A stretch of DNA of 64,000 nucleotides, taken from positions 1,922,001-1,986,000 of the forward strand of contig NZ_CP036524.1 in the NCBI RefSeq assembly GCF_008281175.1, given 5' to 3'. A model generated the notes under the pieces. It was given only the letters and a program-made list of their open reading frames with translations, had not been told where the DNA came from and did no database searches. Every line of letters starts with the position of its first letter. Position 1 is the first letter of the stretch. The stretch is from [Clostridium] hylemonae DSM 15053 (GTDB lineage: Bacteria > Bacillota > Clostridia > Lachnospirales > Lachnospiraceae). The position numbers and the translations under genes were made by a program. This document shows, one piece after another, positions 34,211 to 43,040 of the stretch.

Positions 34211-35341
34211 TTATTGTTCGGTTGTTGTATCCTCATATGTCTCTGACGCATCATCCGCAACATCTTCTACACTTTCCTGTACCGGTGTGTCCGGCTCCAA
34301 TGCCTTCATGCTGAGACTGATCTTCTTTTCCGCCTCATTTAAATCAACGATCTTTGCTGTGATCTCCTGTCCTACCGACAGTACATCGGACGGTTTATCC
34401 ACATGTGCTCTGGAGATCTGTGATACGTGAAGCAGCGCATCCACACCCGGTGCAAGTTCAACAAACGCGCCAAAATCAGTCATCCTTGCCACTCTTCCTG
34501 TGATGCTCGTTCCGACTGCATAATCGTCGGACGCGTTGGCCCACGGATTCGTCTCCGGGAACTTAAGGCTCAGCGCTATCTTCGTGTCATTGATATCCTT
34601 GATCAATACTTTTACAATATCGCCAACCTGGAATACTTTCTTCGGATTCTCAACACGTCCCCATGACATTTCGGAAATATGGAGAAGTCCGTCAACACCA
34701 CCCAAGTCAATAAACGCTCCAAAATCTGTTACATTTTTAACAGTTCCTTCTACTGTATCGCCGATCTGAAGCTTTTCAAACAGTTCTTTCTGTTTCTCTG
34801 CTCTCGCAGCCACAAGCAGCTGTCTTCTGTCTCCGATCACTCTGTTTCTTCTCGGATTGAACTCGCTGATCACAAACTCGATCTCCTGATCCTGGTATTT
34901 GCTCAGATCTTTCTCATAAGTGTCTGACACAAGGCTTGCAGGGATGAAAACTCTAGCCTCTTCGATCACAACACTTAAACCGCCGCCGAGGATCTGGGCC
35001 ACAGGTGCCTTCAGCACTTCCTTATTCTCATAGGCTTCTTTCAGTCTCTCATTGCCCTTTTCAGCTGCCAGTCTCTTATATGTCAATAACACCTGACCTT
35101 CGCCGTCGTTTACTTTTAAGACTTTGGCAGTCATCTCGTCGCCGACAGAAACCATGGTAGTAAGATCAACATTCGGTTCATTCGTATATTCACTTCTTGT
35201 AATGATACCATCCGCCTTGTAACCTATATTCAAGATGATTTCATCCGGCTTTACGTCAATGACAGTACCATCTACCACCTCACCGTTTCTGATTGTCTTA
35301 AAAGACTCTTCTAACATTTGTTCAAAAGTTAATTCCGACAT
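34211..35341 (-). CDS. rpsA: 30S ribosomal protein S1 homologue (four S1 domains)
   Basis: A 376-residue protein with four S1 RNA-binding domains, starting near residues 18, 104, 190 and 275. Domains 3 and 4 are canonical (VEGTVKNVTDFGAFIDLGGVDGLLHISEMSW; ITGRVARMTDFGAFVELAPGVDALLHVSQIS). An acidic tail follows. Four domains is the short clostridial/Firmicute form. In many Clostridia this is fused to IspH; here it is a separate gene starting at ATG 35341, where TTGAGGAGG stands 10 bases upstream, and it overlaps ispH by 20 bases. Confidence 0.92.
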   Translation of the reverse strand: MSELTFEQMLEESFKTIRNGEVVDGTVIDVKPDEIILNIGYKADGIITRSEYTNEPNVDLTTMVSVGDEMTAKVLKVNDGEGQVLLTYKRLAAEKGNERLKEAYENKEVLKAPVAQILGGGLSVVIEEARVFIPASLVSDTYEKDLSKYQDQEIEFVISEFNPRRNRVIGDRRQLLVAARAEKQKELFEKLQIGDTVEGTVKNVTDFGAFIDLGGVDGLLHISEMSWGRVENPKKVFQVGDIVKVLIKDINDTKIALSLKFPETNPWANASDDYAVGTSITGRVARMTDFGAFVELAPGVDALLHVSQISRAHVDKPSDVLSVGQEITAKIVDLNEAEKKISLSMKALEPDTPVQESVEDVADDASETYEDTTTEQ

Positions 35342-36179
35342 TATTTTGAACCTCCTCAATTATTTTGTTGGGCGTGGATGCCCCTGCTGTAATACCTACT
35401 GTTTCCACGGACCTTAATTGATTCATATCCAAATCGTCAAGTGTCTGTATATAGTACGTATCCTTACATGCATCGCTGCAGATTTCAAATAGCTTCTGGG
35501 TATTGGAACTGCGCCTGTCGCCGATGACAAGCATCGCCTCTACTCTGTCTGCAATGTCCCTGGCCTCTTCCTGCCGCTCTTTGGTTGCATTGCAAATCGT
35601 ATTTAAAACAATTATATCATACCCCTTTTTTACGATAATTTCAACTAAATCTTTGAATTTATTGTAATTAAATGTCGTCTGTGACACTACACATATCCGG
35701 CATTCTTTATCTTCTATACAAAACCGCTCTGCTTCTTCTGCATTCTGGACGACTGTGACCTTGTCTCCTGCCCATCCTTTTATGCCCTCCACCTCAGGGT
35801 GCGCGCTGTTTCCTATGATGATGATATGAGCGCCCTTCCTGCTTTCTTCCATTACGATATTATGGATTTTTTTCACAAACGGACAGGTCGCATCCACATA
35901 ACCGATCCCTTTTTTGTCAAGCCTGTCACAGACCGACCTGGGCACTCCGTGGGAACGGATAATGACGGTCCCGTCTTTGAGCCCATCCAGTTCTTCCTCC
36001 GTCTCCAGCACTTCAACGCCGTGCAGCTTCATATCTTTTATAACTTCCTCATTGTGAATAATGGGGCCGTAAGTATATATTTTCTCACCTTCATGCAGCC
36101 GTATCTGTTCATACACAGTTTCAACCGCCCGCTTAACGCCGAAACAAAATCCGGCTGTCTTCGCAAGTTCAATCTTCAT
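35322..36179 (-). CDS. ispH: 4-hydroxy-3-methylbut-2-enyl diphosphate reductase
   Basis: A 285-residue Fe-S enzyme of the MEP isoprenoid pathway that produces IPP and DMAPP. The three cluster cysteines are in AGFCFGVKRAV (near residue 12), DATCPFVKKIH (near 95) and NTICNATKERQ (near 193). Other signatures are HNEEV, IRSHGVP and VGITAGASTPN. GAGGAG sets the start at 36179; an in-frame ATG 27 bases earlier lies at the cmk end and lacks a ribosome site. Order cmk-ispH-rpsA is conserved in Clostridia. Confidence 0.96.
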   Translation of the reverse strand: MKIELAKTAGFCFGVKRAVETVYEQIRLHEGEKIYTYGPIIHNEEVIKDMKLHGVEVLETEEELDGLKDGTVIIRSHGVPRSVCDRLDKKGIGYVDATCPFVKKIHNIVMEESRKGAHIIIIGNSAHPEVEGIKGWAGDKVTVVQNAEEAERFCIEDKECRICVVSQTTFNYNKFKDLVEIIVKKGYDIIVLNTICNATKERQEEARDIADRVEAMLVIGDRRSSNTQKLFEICSDACKDTYYIQTLDDLDMNQLRSVETVGITAGASTPNKIIEEVQNNVGINF

Positions 36180-36196
36180 ATAGTTCTCCTCATCTC

Positions 36197-36853
36197 CTAT
36201 GAGCACAGGCGCACGATCGCATCCACGACTTCTTCGATCGACATGTTGGAACTGTCGATGAGAACCGCATCCTCCGCCTGTTTAAGAGGCGCGGTCTCAC
36301 GTGTTGTGTCACGCAGGTCTCTCGCCTCGATATCCGCTGCTATCTCCTCGAGCCGGCAGGCGGTCCCCTTCTCTTTCAGCTCTTCATAGCGGCGTCTTGC
36401 TCTCGTATCTACGCTTGCCGTCAAAAACACCTTCAGATCCGCATCCGGCAGCACGCAAGTGCCGATATCCCTGCCGTCCATGATCACGTTCTGATCTTCT
36501 GCCAGACTGCGCTGCAGTTCCAGAAGTTTCGCGCGCACTTCCGGTATTGCCGAGCTTACTGAGGCCATATTGCCGGCCTCCTCCGTGCGTAGTCTTGACG
36601 TTATATTCTTACCGTTTAAGTATACCTGCTGGACGCCATTCTCATAGCGGATGGTCACATCCGCGTCCTCACAGGCCCGCACTATCCTTTCTCTGTCATC
36701 AGGGACGATCCCTCTGTCCAGAAAATGGACCGCCAGCCCCCGGTACATCGCTCCGGTATCTACGTAAATGAATCCTTTCTTATTTGCAACGAGCTTTGCT
36801 ATCGTGCTTTTCCCTGCGCCTGCCGGCCCGTCGATCGCTATTTTATATCCCAT
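36197..36853 (-). CDS. cmk: Cytidylate kinase
   Basis: A 218-residue (d)CMP kinase. P-loop IAIDGPAGAGKSTIAKLVA at the N-terminus, YVDTGAMYRGLAVHF, NGKNITSRLRTEE, and the NMP-lid region MDGRDIGTCVLPDADLKVFLTAS are all present. It phosphorylates CMP and dCMP. It follows the BaiN-family gene by 35 bases and precedes ispH by 17. Confidence 0.96.
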   Translation of the reverse strand: MGYKIAIDGPAGAGKSTIAKLVANKKGFIYVDTGAMYRGLAVHFLDRGIVPDDRERIVRACEDADVTIRYENGVQQVYLNGKNITSRLRTEEAGNMASVSSAIPEVRAKLLELQRSLAEDQNVIMDGRDIGTCVLPDADLKVFLTASVDTRARRRYEELKEKGTACRLEEIAADIEARDLRDTTRETAPLKQAEDAVLIDSSNMSIEEVVDAIVRLCS

Positions 36854-36888
36854 TTTTCTTCCTCACTTGTCTTTGTTCTTCTGTCATG

Positions 36889-38118
36889 TCAAACAATTCC
36901 AGCTCCCGCGGCATGACCGGTAGACCAGGCGATCTGCAGGTTAAACCCTCCGGTCAGCGCGTCAAGGTCAAGTACCTCCCCGCAGAAGCATATCCCTTTC
37001 ACAAGCTTCGACTCCATCGTACCGGGGTCAACCTCCTTTACGCTGACGCCGCCCCGCGTTATGATCGCCTCGCGGTAATCCCTGAGTCCGGTCAGCGTGA
37101 CAGGCAGATGCTTTATGAGCCCCGCAAACTGCCGGCGCTCTTCTTTTGTGATGGTATTGACCTTCTTTTCAGCATCAATACTGCTTAATTTTATCATGAC
37201 CGGGACAAGTTTTGCGGGGAATAATCTCCCGACCGCATTTTTAAACTGCCGGTTGCGGTTCTCTTCAAAATCCCGGAGTACGCGCTGATCGAGCTGTTCT
37301 TCCGACAGCGCCGGCTTCAGGTCGATCAGCAGCTGCAATTCCTTTTGTTTCAGCTTCTTTCCCACATAGCTGCTGGCGGTGAGCATGAGCGGTCCGCTCA
37401 CCCCATAATGTGTGAACAGCATTTCCCCGAAATCCTCATACAGCTTCTTCCTGCCGTCATAAACCGCCGCGCGGACATTTCGCAGCGACAGTCCCTGAAG
37501 CTCCTTCACCCATTCTTCTTTACATTCCATCGGGACAAGTGACGGCATACACTCTGTCACTGTATGCCCGAGGTTTTCTGCAAAACGCAGTCCGTCCCCG
37601 GTGGAACCGGTAGCCTGGTACGACAGGCCTCCTGTCGCAACGATACACACATCTCCCGGGACCTCACGCCCGCCGTCGGTAACGATCTTCTCAAACCGTC
37701 CATCGGCTGCTTTGATCTGTCTGACAGCTGTACTGAGATGGATGTGGACGCCGAGACGCTCCATTTCACGCTCCAGTCCCCGGATCACATCCGACGAATG
37801 ATCGGAAGCCGGAAATACTCTGTCTCCCCGCTCCACTTTTGTCTTCACGCCAATTCTCTCAAAAAAGGAAATGACATCCTCATTTGTAAAACTGTAAAAA
37901 CTGCTGTATAAAAACTTGGAATTACTTACCACTGCGTCGAACAGCCCTTCCATATCACAGGCATTTGTGATATTACATCTTCCCTTGCCTGTTATGAACA
38001 GCTTTCTTCCAAGTCTGTCATTTTTTTCATATATGTGGACTTCATGTCCATTTTCAGCGGCTGCGGCCGCCGCGCACATTCCCGCCGCGCCTCCGCCCGC
38101 TATCAGTACTTTGCTCAT
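36889..38118 (-). CDS. BaiN/RdsA family NAD(P)/FAD-dependent oxidoreductase (HI0933/YhiN type)
   Basis: A 409-residue flavoprotein. KVLIAGGGAAGMCAAAAAAENGHEVHIYEKND is the N-terminal FAD-binding Rossmann motif; KLFITGKGRCNITN, VFPASDHSSDVI and CIVATGGLSYQATGSTGDG are family motifs; the C-terminus has ITRGGVSVKEVDPGTMESKLVKGICFCGEVLDLD. The family is widespread and generally uncharacterised; one member, BaiN of C. scindens, was reported to act in bile-acid 7-dehydroxylation, but no bai operon is present here. It sits between the RpiR regulator and cmk. Confidence 0.9.
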   Translation of the reverse strand: MSKVLIAGGGAAGMCAAAAAAENGHEVHIYEKNDRLGRKLFITGKGRCNITNACDMEGLFDAVVSNSKFLYSSFYSFTNEDVISFFERIGVKTKVERGDRVFPASDHSSDVIRGLEREMERLGVHIHLSTAVRQIKAADGRFEKIVTDGGREVPGDVCIVATGGLSYQATGSTGDGLRFAENLGHTVTECMPSLVPMECKEEWVKELQGLSLRNVRAAVYDGRKKLYEDFGEMLFTHYGVSGPLMLTASSYVGKKLKQKELQLLIDLKPALSEEQLDQRVLRDFEENRNRQFKNAVGRLFPAKLVPVMIKLSSIDAEKKVNTITKEERRQFAGLIKHLPVTLTGLRDYREAIITRGGVSVKEVDPGTMESKLVKGICFCGEVLDLDALTGGFNLQIAWSTGHAAGAGIV

Positions 38119-38120
38119 TT

Positions 38121-39044
38121 TTATTCCTTGCCCGTTTCTTCGGAACCGCTAAGCTCCATCTTGTTGTTTACCATGTTCAGCTCGTCTTTGCTGTATACCT
38201 GGTACTCGTCCCATATTTTCTCAAGTGTCTCAAGTGTCGTTATCACCTCGTCCTGCTTCTTCATACAGAGCGCGACAACAAGCGCGTTGACAACGCTGAG
38301 CGGTGCAACAAGCGAGTCTACGATGGAAGCCATATCACTTCTGGCTATCAGATTGCAGGAGGAATACAGATTCATCGGTGAATGGATACTGTCCGTTAAT
38401 GTGATCACCTTCGCCTTGCGGTTGCTCGCAAACTCCAGCGCTTTTAATGTGCGCATGGAATAACGCGGAAAGCTGATCCCTATGATGACATCTTCCTCGC
38501 TGATACGGATGAGCTGCTCAAATATCTCGCTGGAACTGTTCGTATTCACCGCTTTTACGTCCGGACATATGAGATTCAGGTAAAAACTAAGGAAGCTGGC
38601 AAGCGGAGCGCAGCTGCGTATGCCGATCACATAGATACGCCTTGCGTTCAATATGGTATCTACCGCCATCTCAAAAGTCTCGTGATCGATAGAACCCATG
38701 GTCAGCTTGATCTTCTCTATATCAGACTGAAGCACAGTATTCAGGATCTCTCCCTGGCTGATCCTTCCATAAGTCACTTCCATCCGCTGTATTGAGTTAA
38801 GCTTCGTGCGCACAAGTTCCCCGAGCGCCTTCTGAAAGCCCGGATAGCCGTCATATCCGAGCGCTGTGGCAAATCTGACGACCGTGGATTCACTGACCCC
38901 CACCTCTTCGCCCATCCTGGCGGCAGTCAGAAACGCAGCCTTATCATAGTCTTCGCGGATAAAACCGGCCAGCTTTTTCTGCCCTTTGCTGAATTTTGCA
39001 TACTTTTCATCTATTTTCTGCAGTAACTCATTTTTGCTTCCCAT
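38121..39044 (-). CDS. MurR/RpiR family transcriptional regulator
   Basis: A 307-residue regulator. The N-terminal RpiR helix-turn-helix domain (residues 1-80) has KLAGFIREDYDKAAFLTAARMGEEVGVSESTVVRFATALGYDGYPGFQKALGE. The C-terminal SIS domain has RRIYVIGIRSCAPLASFLSFYL and VIGISFPRYSMRTLKALEFA. SIS domains bind phosphosugars. The target is unknown; no sugar operon adjoins it, and it leads a run into baiN-like, cmk, ispH and rpsA. Confidence 0.92.
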   Translation of the reverse strand: MGSKNELLQKIDEKYAKFSKGQKKLAGFIREDYDKAAFLTAARMGEEVGVSESTVVRFATALGYDGYPGFQKALGELVRTKLNSIQRMEVTYGRISQGEILNTVLQSDIEKIKLTMGSIDHETFEMAVDTILNARRIYVIGIRSCAPLASFLSFYLNLICPDVKAVNTNSSSEIFEQLIRISEEDVIIGISFPRYSMRTLKALEFASNRKAKVITLTDSIHSPMNLYSSCNLIARSDMASIVDSLVAPLSVVNALVVALCMKKQDEVITTLETLEKIWDEYQVYSKDELNMVNNKMELSGSEETGKE

Positions 39045-39082
39045 GTCCCATAATCCTCTTTTTCAATATTTCGCAACATCTA

Positions 39083-39111
39083 ATTATATACCAGATTCTT
39101 TTATTCTTCAA
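39083..39111 (-). promoter_or_regulatory. Promoter of the RpiR regulator operon
   Basis: Minus strand TTGAAG, 17-base spacer, TATAAT, about 40 bases before the start at 39044. Confidence 0.75.
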
Positions 39112-39120
39112 TATGAAAAT

Positions 39121-39162
39121 GCCCCGTCCTCTTCCGTCATTCTTGACGGACAAGGCCGGGGC
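39121..39162 (-). terminator. Terminator of the decarboxylase operon
   Basis: Minus strand GCCCCGgCCT...TCCGTCA, loop AGAA, TGACGGA...AGGaCGGGGC followed by ATTTTC. It lies about 18 bases after the oadA stop. Confidence 0.8.
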
Positions 39163-39179
39163 TGCGCCTTTCCAGGCTC

Positions 39180-40595
39180 TTATACAGGATAACTTCCGTT
39201 TTCCGTGTCTGCCATTGTCTGATCAACTTTAGTCTGCTGCGCTTCTCTGTATTTAAAGAAGTCTGTAGCTACCTGCGGGAACAGAGCATATGTCAGAACG
39301 TCCTCATCCTGCTGGCTCCACTGTGCCATCTCACTGCGCAGCGTGTCAAGTTCATCCGGAATCAGATCAGCCGGACGGCAGGTGATGATCTCGGCGTCGT
39401 CGCCAAGAACTTTCTTTCTCACATCTTCATTGAACGGCTTCACGGTAGCACCGTACTTTCCGCTCAGCACATCTTTCGTCTCTTTTGTAGCCATTTTATA
39501 ACGCTCACCCATCAGCACGTTGAACACAGCCTGCGTGCCGACGATCTGTGAAGAAGGTGTTACAAGCGGAGGTTCGCCCAGATCTTTGCGCACTCTCGGA
39601 ACCTCTTCCAGAACATCGTAGTATTTGTCTTCTGCTCCCTGCTCTTTCAACTGTGAAGTCAGGTTGGAAAGCATGCCTCCCGGCACCTGATACAGCAGTG
39701 TCTTGATATTGACACCCATGTTTTTCGGATTGAGCAGACCGCTGGTGAGTGCTTCGTCACGGATCGGACGGAAGTAATCCGCGATCTCCGCAAGAAGATT
39801 CTGGTCAAATCCCGTGTCATACGGCGTGCCTTTAAAGGTTTCCACCATAACCTCCGTCGCCGGCTGGGATGTGCCGAGCGCAAACGGTGACATTGCAGTA
39901 TCGATCACGTCAACGCCGGCCTCGACTGCCTTCAGATATGTCATGGACGCAACACCGGATGTGTAGTGCGTGTGCAGCTGGATCGGAAGGTCCACCGCTT
40001 CTTTGAGCGCTCCGATAAGCTCTGTCGCCTTATACGGAACGAGGAGTCCCGCCATATCCTTGATACAGATCGAATTGGCTCCCATTTCTTCGATTCTTTT
40101 TGCTATGTCCACCCAGTATTCTAACGTATAGGCATCTCCGAGCGTATAAGAGAGAGCTACCTGCGCTTCTGCCTTCTCCTTATTGGCGGCCGTAACAGCT
40201 GTCTGAAGGTTGCGAAGGTCATTCAGACAGTCAAAGATACGGATGATGTCGATTCCGTTGGAGACAGATTTCTGAACGAAATATTCCACAACATCGTCAG
40301 CGTACGGGCGGTATCCGAGAATATTCTGTCCGCGGAACAGCATCTGAAGCTTTGTATTTTTAAACCCGTCGCGGAACTTGCGCAGTCTGTCCCATGGATC
40401 TTCCTTAAGGAATCGCAGGGATGCGTCGAATGTGGCGCCGCCCCAGCACTCCACGGAATGATACCCAACCTTATCCATCTTGTCTACGATCGGAAGCATC
40501 TGTTCTGTCGTCATACGTGTAGCGATCAGTGACTGGTGCGCATCACGCAGAATAGTCTCAGTTATTTTAATTGGTTTCTTTTCTATATCTGCCAT
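39180..40595 (-). CDS. oadA: Oxaloacetate decarboxylase alpha / pyruvate carboxylase B-type carboxyltransferase (5S-like)
   Basis: A 471-residue TIM-barrel carboxyltransferase. Substrate/metal motifs are TETILRDAHQSLIATRM (near residue 13), GATFDASLRFL, LFRGQNILGYR, SICIKDMAGLL (with the carbamylatable Lys) and LHTHYTSGVASMTYL. The C-terminal conserved carboxylase domain is present but the biotinyl domain is absent, since that is supplied by the separate BCCP gene. It transfers CO2 between oxaloacetate/pyruvate and biotin. ATG 40595 follows GGAGGAAAG; an in-frame ATG at 40610 is part of that site. It is last in the five-gene operon. Confidence 0.92.
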   Translation of the reverse strand: MADIEKKPIKITETILRDAHQSLIATRMTTEQMLPIVDKMDKVGYHSVECWGGATFDASLRFLKEDPWDRLRKFRDGFKNTKLQMLFRGQNILGYRPYADDVVEYFVQKSVSNGIDIIRIFDCLNDLRNLQTAVTAANKEKAEAQVALSYTLGDAYTLEYWVDIAKRIEEMGANSICIKDMAGLLVPYKATELIGALKEAVDLPIQLHTHYTSGVASMTYLKAVEAGVDVIDTAMSPFALGTSQPATEVMVETFKGTPYDTGFDQNLLAEIADYFRPIRDEALTSGLLNPKNMGVNIKTLLYQVPGGMLSNLTSQLKEQGAEDKYYDVLEEVPRVRKDLGEPPLVTPSSQIVGTQAVFNVLMGERYKMATKETKDVLSGKYGATVKPFNEDVRKKVLGDDAEIITCRPADLIPDELDTLRSEMAQWSQQDEDVLTYALFPQVATDFFKYREAQQTKVDQTMADTENGSYPV

Positions 40596-40633
40596 TCTTT
40601 CTTCCTCCATTTTCTACATATATCGCTCTTATG

Positions 40634-41785
40634 CTACATGACACCGAAGATCGCCATAAAGGTGCCGGCCGCCACCGCGGTTCCGATAACACCTGCCACG
40701 TTTGGTCCCATGGCATGCATGAGCAGGAAATTGGTCGGATCTGCCTCTGCGCCGACCTTCTGTGACACTCTGGCCGCCATAGGTACGGCGGATACACCGG
40801 CAGAACCGATCAGAGGATTTACCTTGCCGCGGGTCGCCAGACACATAAGCTTTCCAAACAGTACCCCCGCCGCAGTCCCGAACATAAACGCTACAAGGCC
40901 GAGAACTACTATCTTGATCGTATCCCAGTTCAGAAACGCCTCCGCGCTCGTCGTCGCGCCTACCGAAGTGCCGAGCAGGATAACTACGATATACATGAGC
41001 GCATTGCTGGCTGTCTCGGACAGCTGTCTTACCACGCCTGATTCGCGGAACAGGTTGCCGAGCATCAGCATACCTACAAGCGGTGCCGTCGTAGGAAGAA
41101 TAGAGCAAACGACGATCGTAACGATGATCGGGAACAGGATCCTCTCCAGTTTGGATACCGGTCTCAACTGTTCCATCTTGATCTTTCGCTCTTTCTCTGT
41201 CGTGAGCAGCTTCATGATCGGCGGCTGAATGATCGGAACGAGCGCCATATACGAATACGCCGCAACCGCGATCGGTCCCATGATCGCCGTCTGCTGCAGC
41301 TTACCGGCAAGGAAGATAGACGTAGGTCCGTCCGCGCCGCCTATGATTGATACGGCCGCAGCGGCTTTATCAGAGAATCCCAGCGCCATGGCTCCCAGGT
41401 AAGCGGTAAAGATACCGAACTGAGCCGCCGCTCCGAGGAGGAAACTCTTCGGATTGGCAATAAGCGGTCCAAAGTCTGTCAGTGCACCTACACCAAGGAA
41501 AATCAGGGAAGGAAGGATTGCCCACTCATCCAGCTTATAGAAGTAATAGAGCAGTCCGCCTGTTCCGTTGGCCGCGTCCTCCGCATGCAGCATGATATCC
41601 GGATAGATATTCACGAGCAGCATACCGAAAGCGATAGGTACCAAGAGCAGAGGTTCAAACCCATGTCGTATTGCTAAGTATAGGAAAGCACATGCCACAG
41701 CAATCATGATCACGTTGCCCCATGTAAGGCTGAAAAAAGCTGTCTGATGCACGAGGTTTCCTAATGTCGTTGTTATATAATCCAT
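40634..41785 (-). CDS. oadB: Na+-pumping decarboxylase beta subunit
   Basis: A 383-residue membrane protein of the OadB/MmdB/GcdB family. Signatures are FLGVGALTDFGPLIANP, IGGADGPTSIFLAGKL with the Na+-binding Asp, and NPLIGSAGVSAVPMAARVSQ and MHAMGPNVAGVIGTAVAAG. It decarboxylates carboxybiotin and exports Na+. Full length for the family. Confidence 0.95.
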   Translation of the reverse strand: MDYITTTLGNLVHQTAFFSLTWGNVIMIAVACAFLYLAIRHGFEPLLLVPIAFGMLLVNIYPDIMLHAEDAANGTGGLLYYFYKLDEWAILPSLIFLGVGALTDFGPLIANPKSFLLGAAAQFGIFTAYLGAMALGFSDKAAAAVSIIGGADGPTSIFLAGKLQQTAIMGPIAVAAYSYMALVPIIQPPIMKLLTTEKERKIKMEQLRPVSKLERILFPIIVTIVVCSILPTTAPLVGMLMLGNLFRESGVVRQLSETASNALMYIVVILLGTSVGATTSAEAFLNWDTIKIVVLGLVAFMFGTAAGVLFGKLMCLATRGKVNPLIGSAGVSAVPMAARVSQKVGAEADPTNFLLMHAMGPNVAGVIGTAVAAGTFMAIFGVM

Positions 41786-41834
41786 TTTTTAACCTCCAGT
41801 CGTGTTTCAAACATAATAACATTTATTATGTTTC

Positions 41835-42212
41835 TTAGTTTAATGTAGCCAATACCGCTCCGGCTTCTACAGCATCACCGACAGCTGCGTCAATGCTTGC
41901 TACAGTTCCGTCTTCCGGTGCTACGACTGGAATCTCCATCTTCATTGCCTCGATGATGACTACTGCATCACCTTTCTTTACGCTTTGCCCTACGTTTGCT
42001 TCGATCTTAAATACTTTTCCGGCCGCTCCTGCCTTGACCTGGATGGAACCGGCTCCTGCCGATGCCGCTTTCGGGGCTGCCTTCGGAGCGGCAGGTGCCG
42101 CTTTTGGTGCCGCAGCGGCCGCAGCCGGTGCCGCAGGTGCTGCTCCCGCGCCTTTTTCTTCTACTGTCACATCATATACATTGCCGTTTACTGTAATTGT
42201 ATAATTTTTCAT
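41835..42212 (-). CDS. Biotin carboxyl carrier protein of the decarboxylase
   Basis: A 125-residue carrier. Residues 1-20 form a short N-terminal strand region, 21-55 an Ala/Pro/Lys linker, and 56-125 a biotinyl domain with the biotin lysine in EAMKMEI near residue 89. It shuttles carboxybiotin between the transferase subunits and the OadB pump, like the 1.3S subunit of transcarboxylase or the delta/gamma subunits of MmdA decarboxylases. Confidence 0.94.
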   Translation of the reverse strand: MKNYTITVNGNVYDVTVEEKGAGAAPAAPAAAAAAPKAAPAAPKAAPKAASAGAGSIQVKAGAAGKVFKIEANVGQSVKKGDAVVIIEAMKMEIPVVAPEDGTVASIDAAVGDAVEAGAVLATLN

Positions 42213-42240
42213 CTTTTATATCCTCCTTGATTTCCCTCTG

Positions 42241-43026
42241 TTAATTCCATTTATTCGATGGCCTTCTTCTTATGCTTCTCACAACGAATCCATCGGTTGT
42301 CGTTCCTTCAGCCGCCGCGACCGCCGCGGAAATAACCGCCACCAGCTCCATATCGTCCGTCTCTGCGGCCGCGTCCACAATAACGGGCGCGTCCTCCACA
42401 GCCGCCGGCGCTTCCGTGGTCTTCTCCGGCTTTCTGCCGAACGCATTCTGCAATGCCGGAATAAAACGGAATAAGGATATAATCAGTGATATGAATATAA
42501 GTACGACAAACACTGTTCCCATTCCAAGGACTGTATTAAGCCCTGCTTTTTCGAGAATTTCTCCCATCGTATACTTTCCTGCAACAGTCATACTGTCCAG
42601 ATTCAGATTGCCTCTCGTGTCTGCTTTGAATACGAAAGTGAGATCCGCATTGCGCTTTTCAAACTCTGCCGTAGTCGTGATCTTCAATTCTGTTCTGGAC
42701 GGCTCGTATTTGTAATCCCCATGGCCCGCATAATCGCCGCACTCTTCGATTCCTGCCTTCCAGGCATCCATCGCGCTCAGAAAGCTGTCGGGAGTAAACG
42801 GAAGGCCCGCGCTCACAAACTGCTGCTCCATTGCAAACTCGGACATTCCATTCCACTGCTCTGTCGTCTCTTCGTCTGCATTTGCACAATAATCTATGAG
42901 AAAATCTGTCACCTGTTCCATACTGGCTTTGTCATACTCGACATCGGAATTCTGCTTGCTCCCGCACCCGGTAAAGCAGAGGACAGCCGCCAGCATACAG
43001 AGTAATAAGCTAATTTTTTTCTTCAC
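42241..43026 (-). CDS. OadG family protein fused to an extracellular lipoprotein domain
   Basis: A 261-residue protein. It begins with a lipoprotein signal ending CFTGC, then an extracytoplasmic domain of about 130 residues (DKASMEQVTDFLIDYCANADEE onward) of DUF3887-like character, then the OadG-type membrane helix (LGMGTVFVVLIFISLIISLF) and a cytoplasmic Ala/Glu-rich tail ending in RRRPSNKW. Ordinary OadG subunits are about 80-120 residues and lack the outer domain. OadG assembles the pump and binds metal at its C-terminus. Confidence 0.8.
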   Translation of the reverse strand: MKKKISLLLCMLAAVLCFTGCGSKQNSDVEYDKASMEQVTDFLIDYCANADEETTEQWNGMSEFAMEQQFVSAGLPFTPDSFLSAMDAWKAGIEECGDYAGHGDYKYEPSRTELKITTTAEFEKRNADLTFVFKADTRGNLNLDSMTVAGKYTMGEILEKAGLNTVLGMGTVFVVLIFISLIISLFRFIPALQNAFGRKPEKTTEAPAAVEDAPVIVDAAAETDDMELVAVISAAVAAAEGTTTDGFVVRSIRRRPSNKWN

Positions 43027-43040
43027 TTTGCTCCACCTCT

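Noticed and set aside
36889-38118. Evidence for a bile-acid 7-dehydroxylation operon
   Set aside because: The flavoprotein belongs to the BaiN/RdsA family, but that family is widespread and no other bai gene occurs here.
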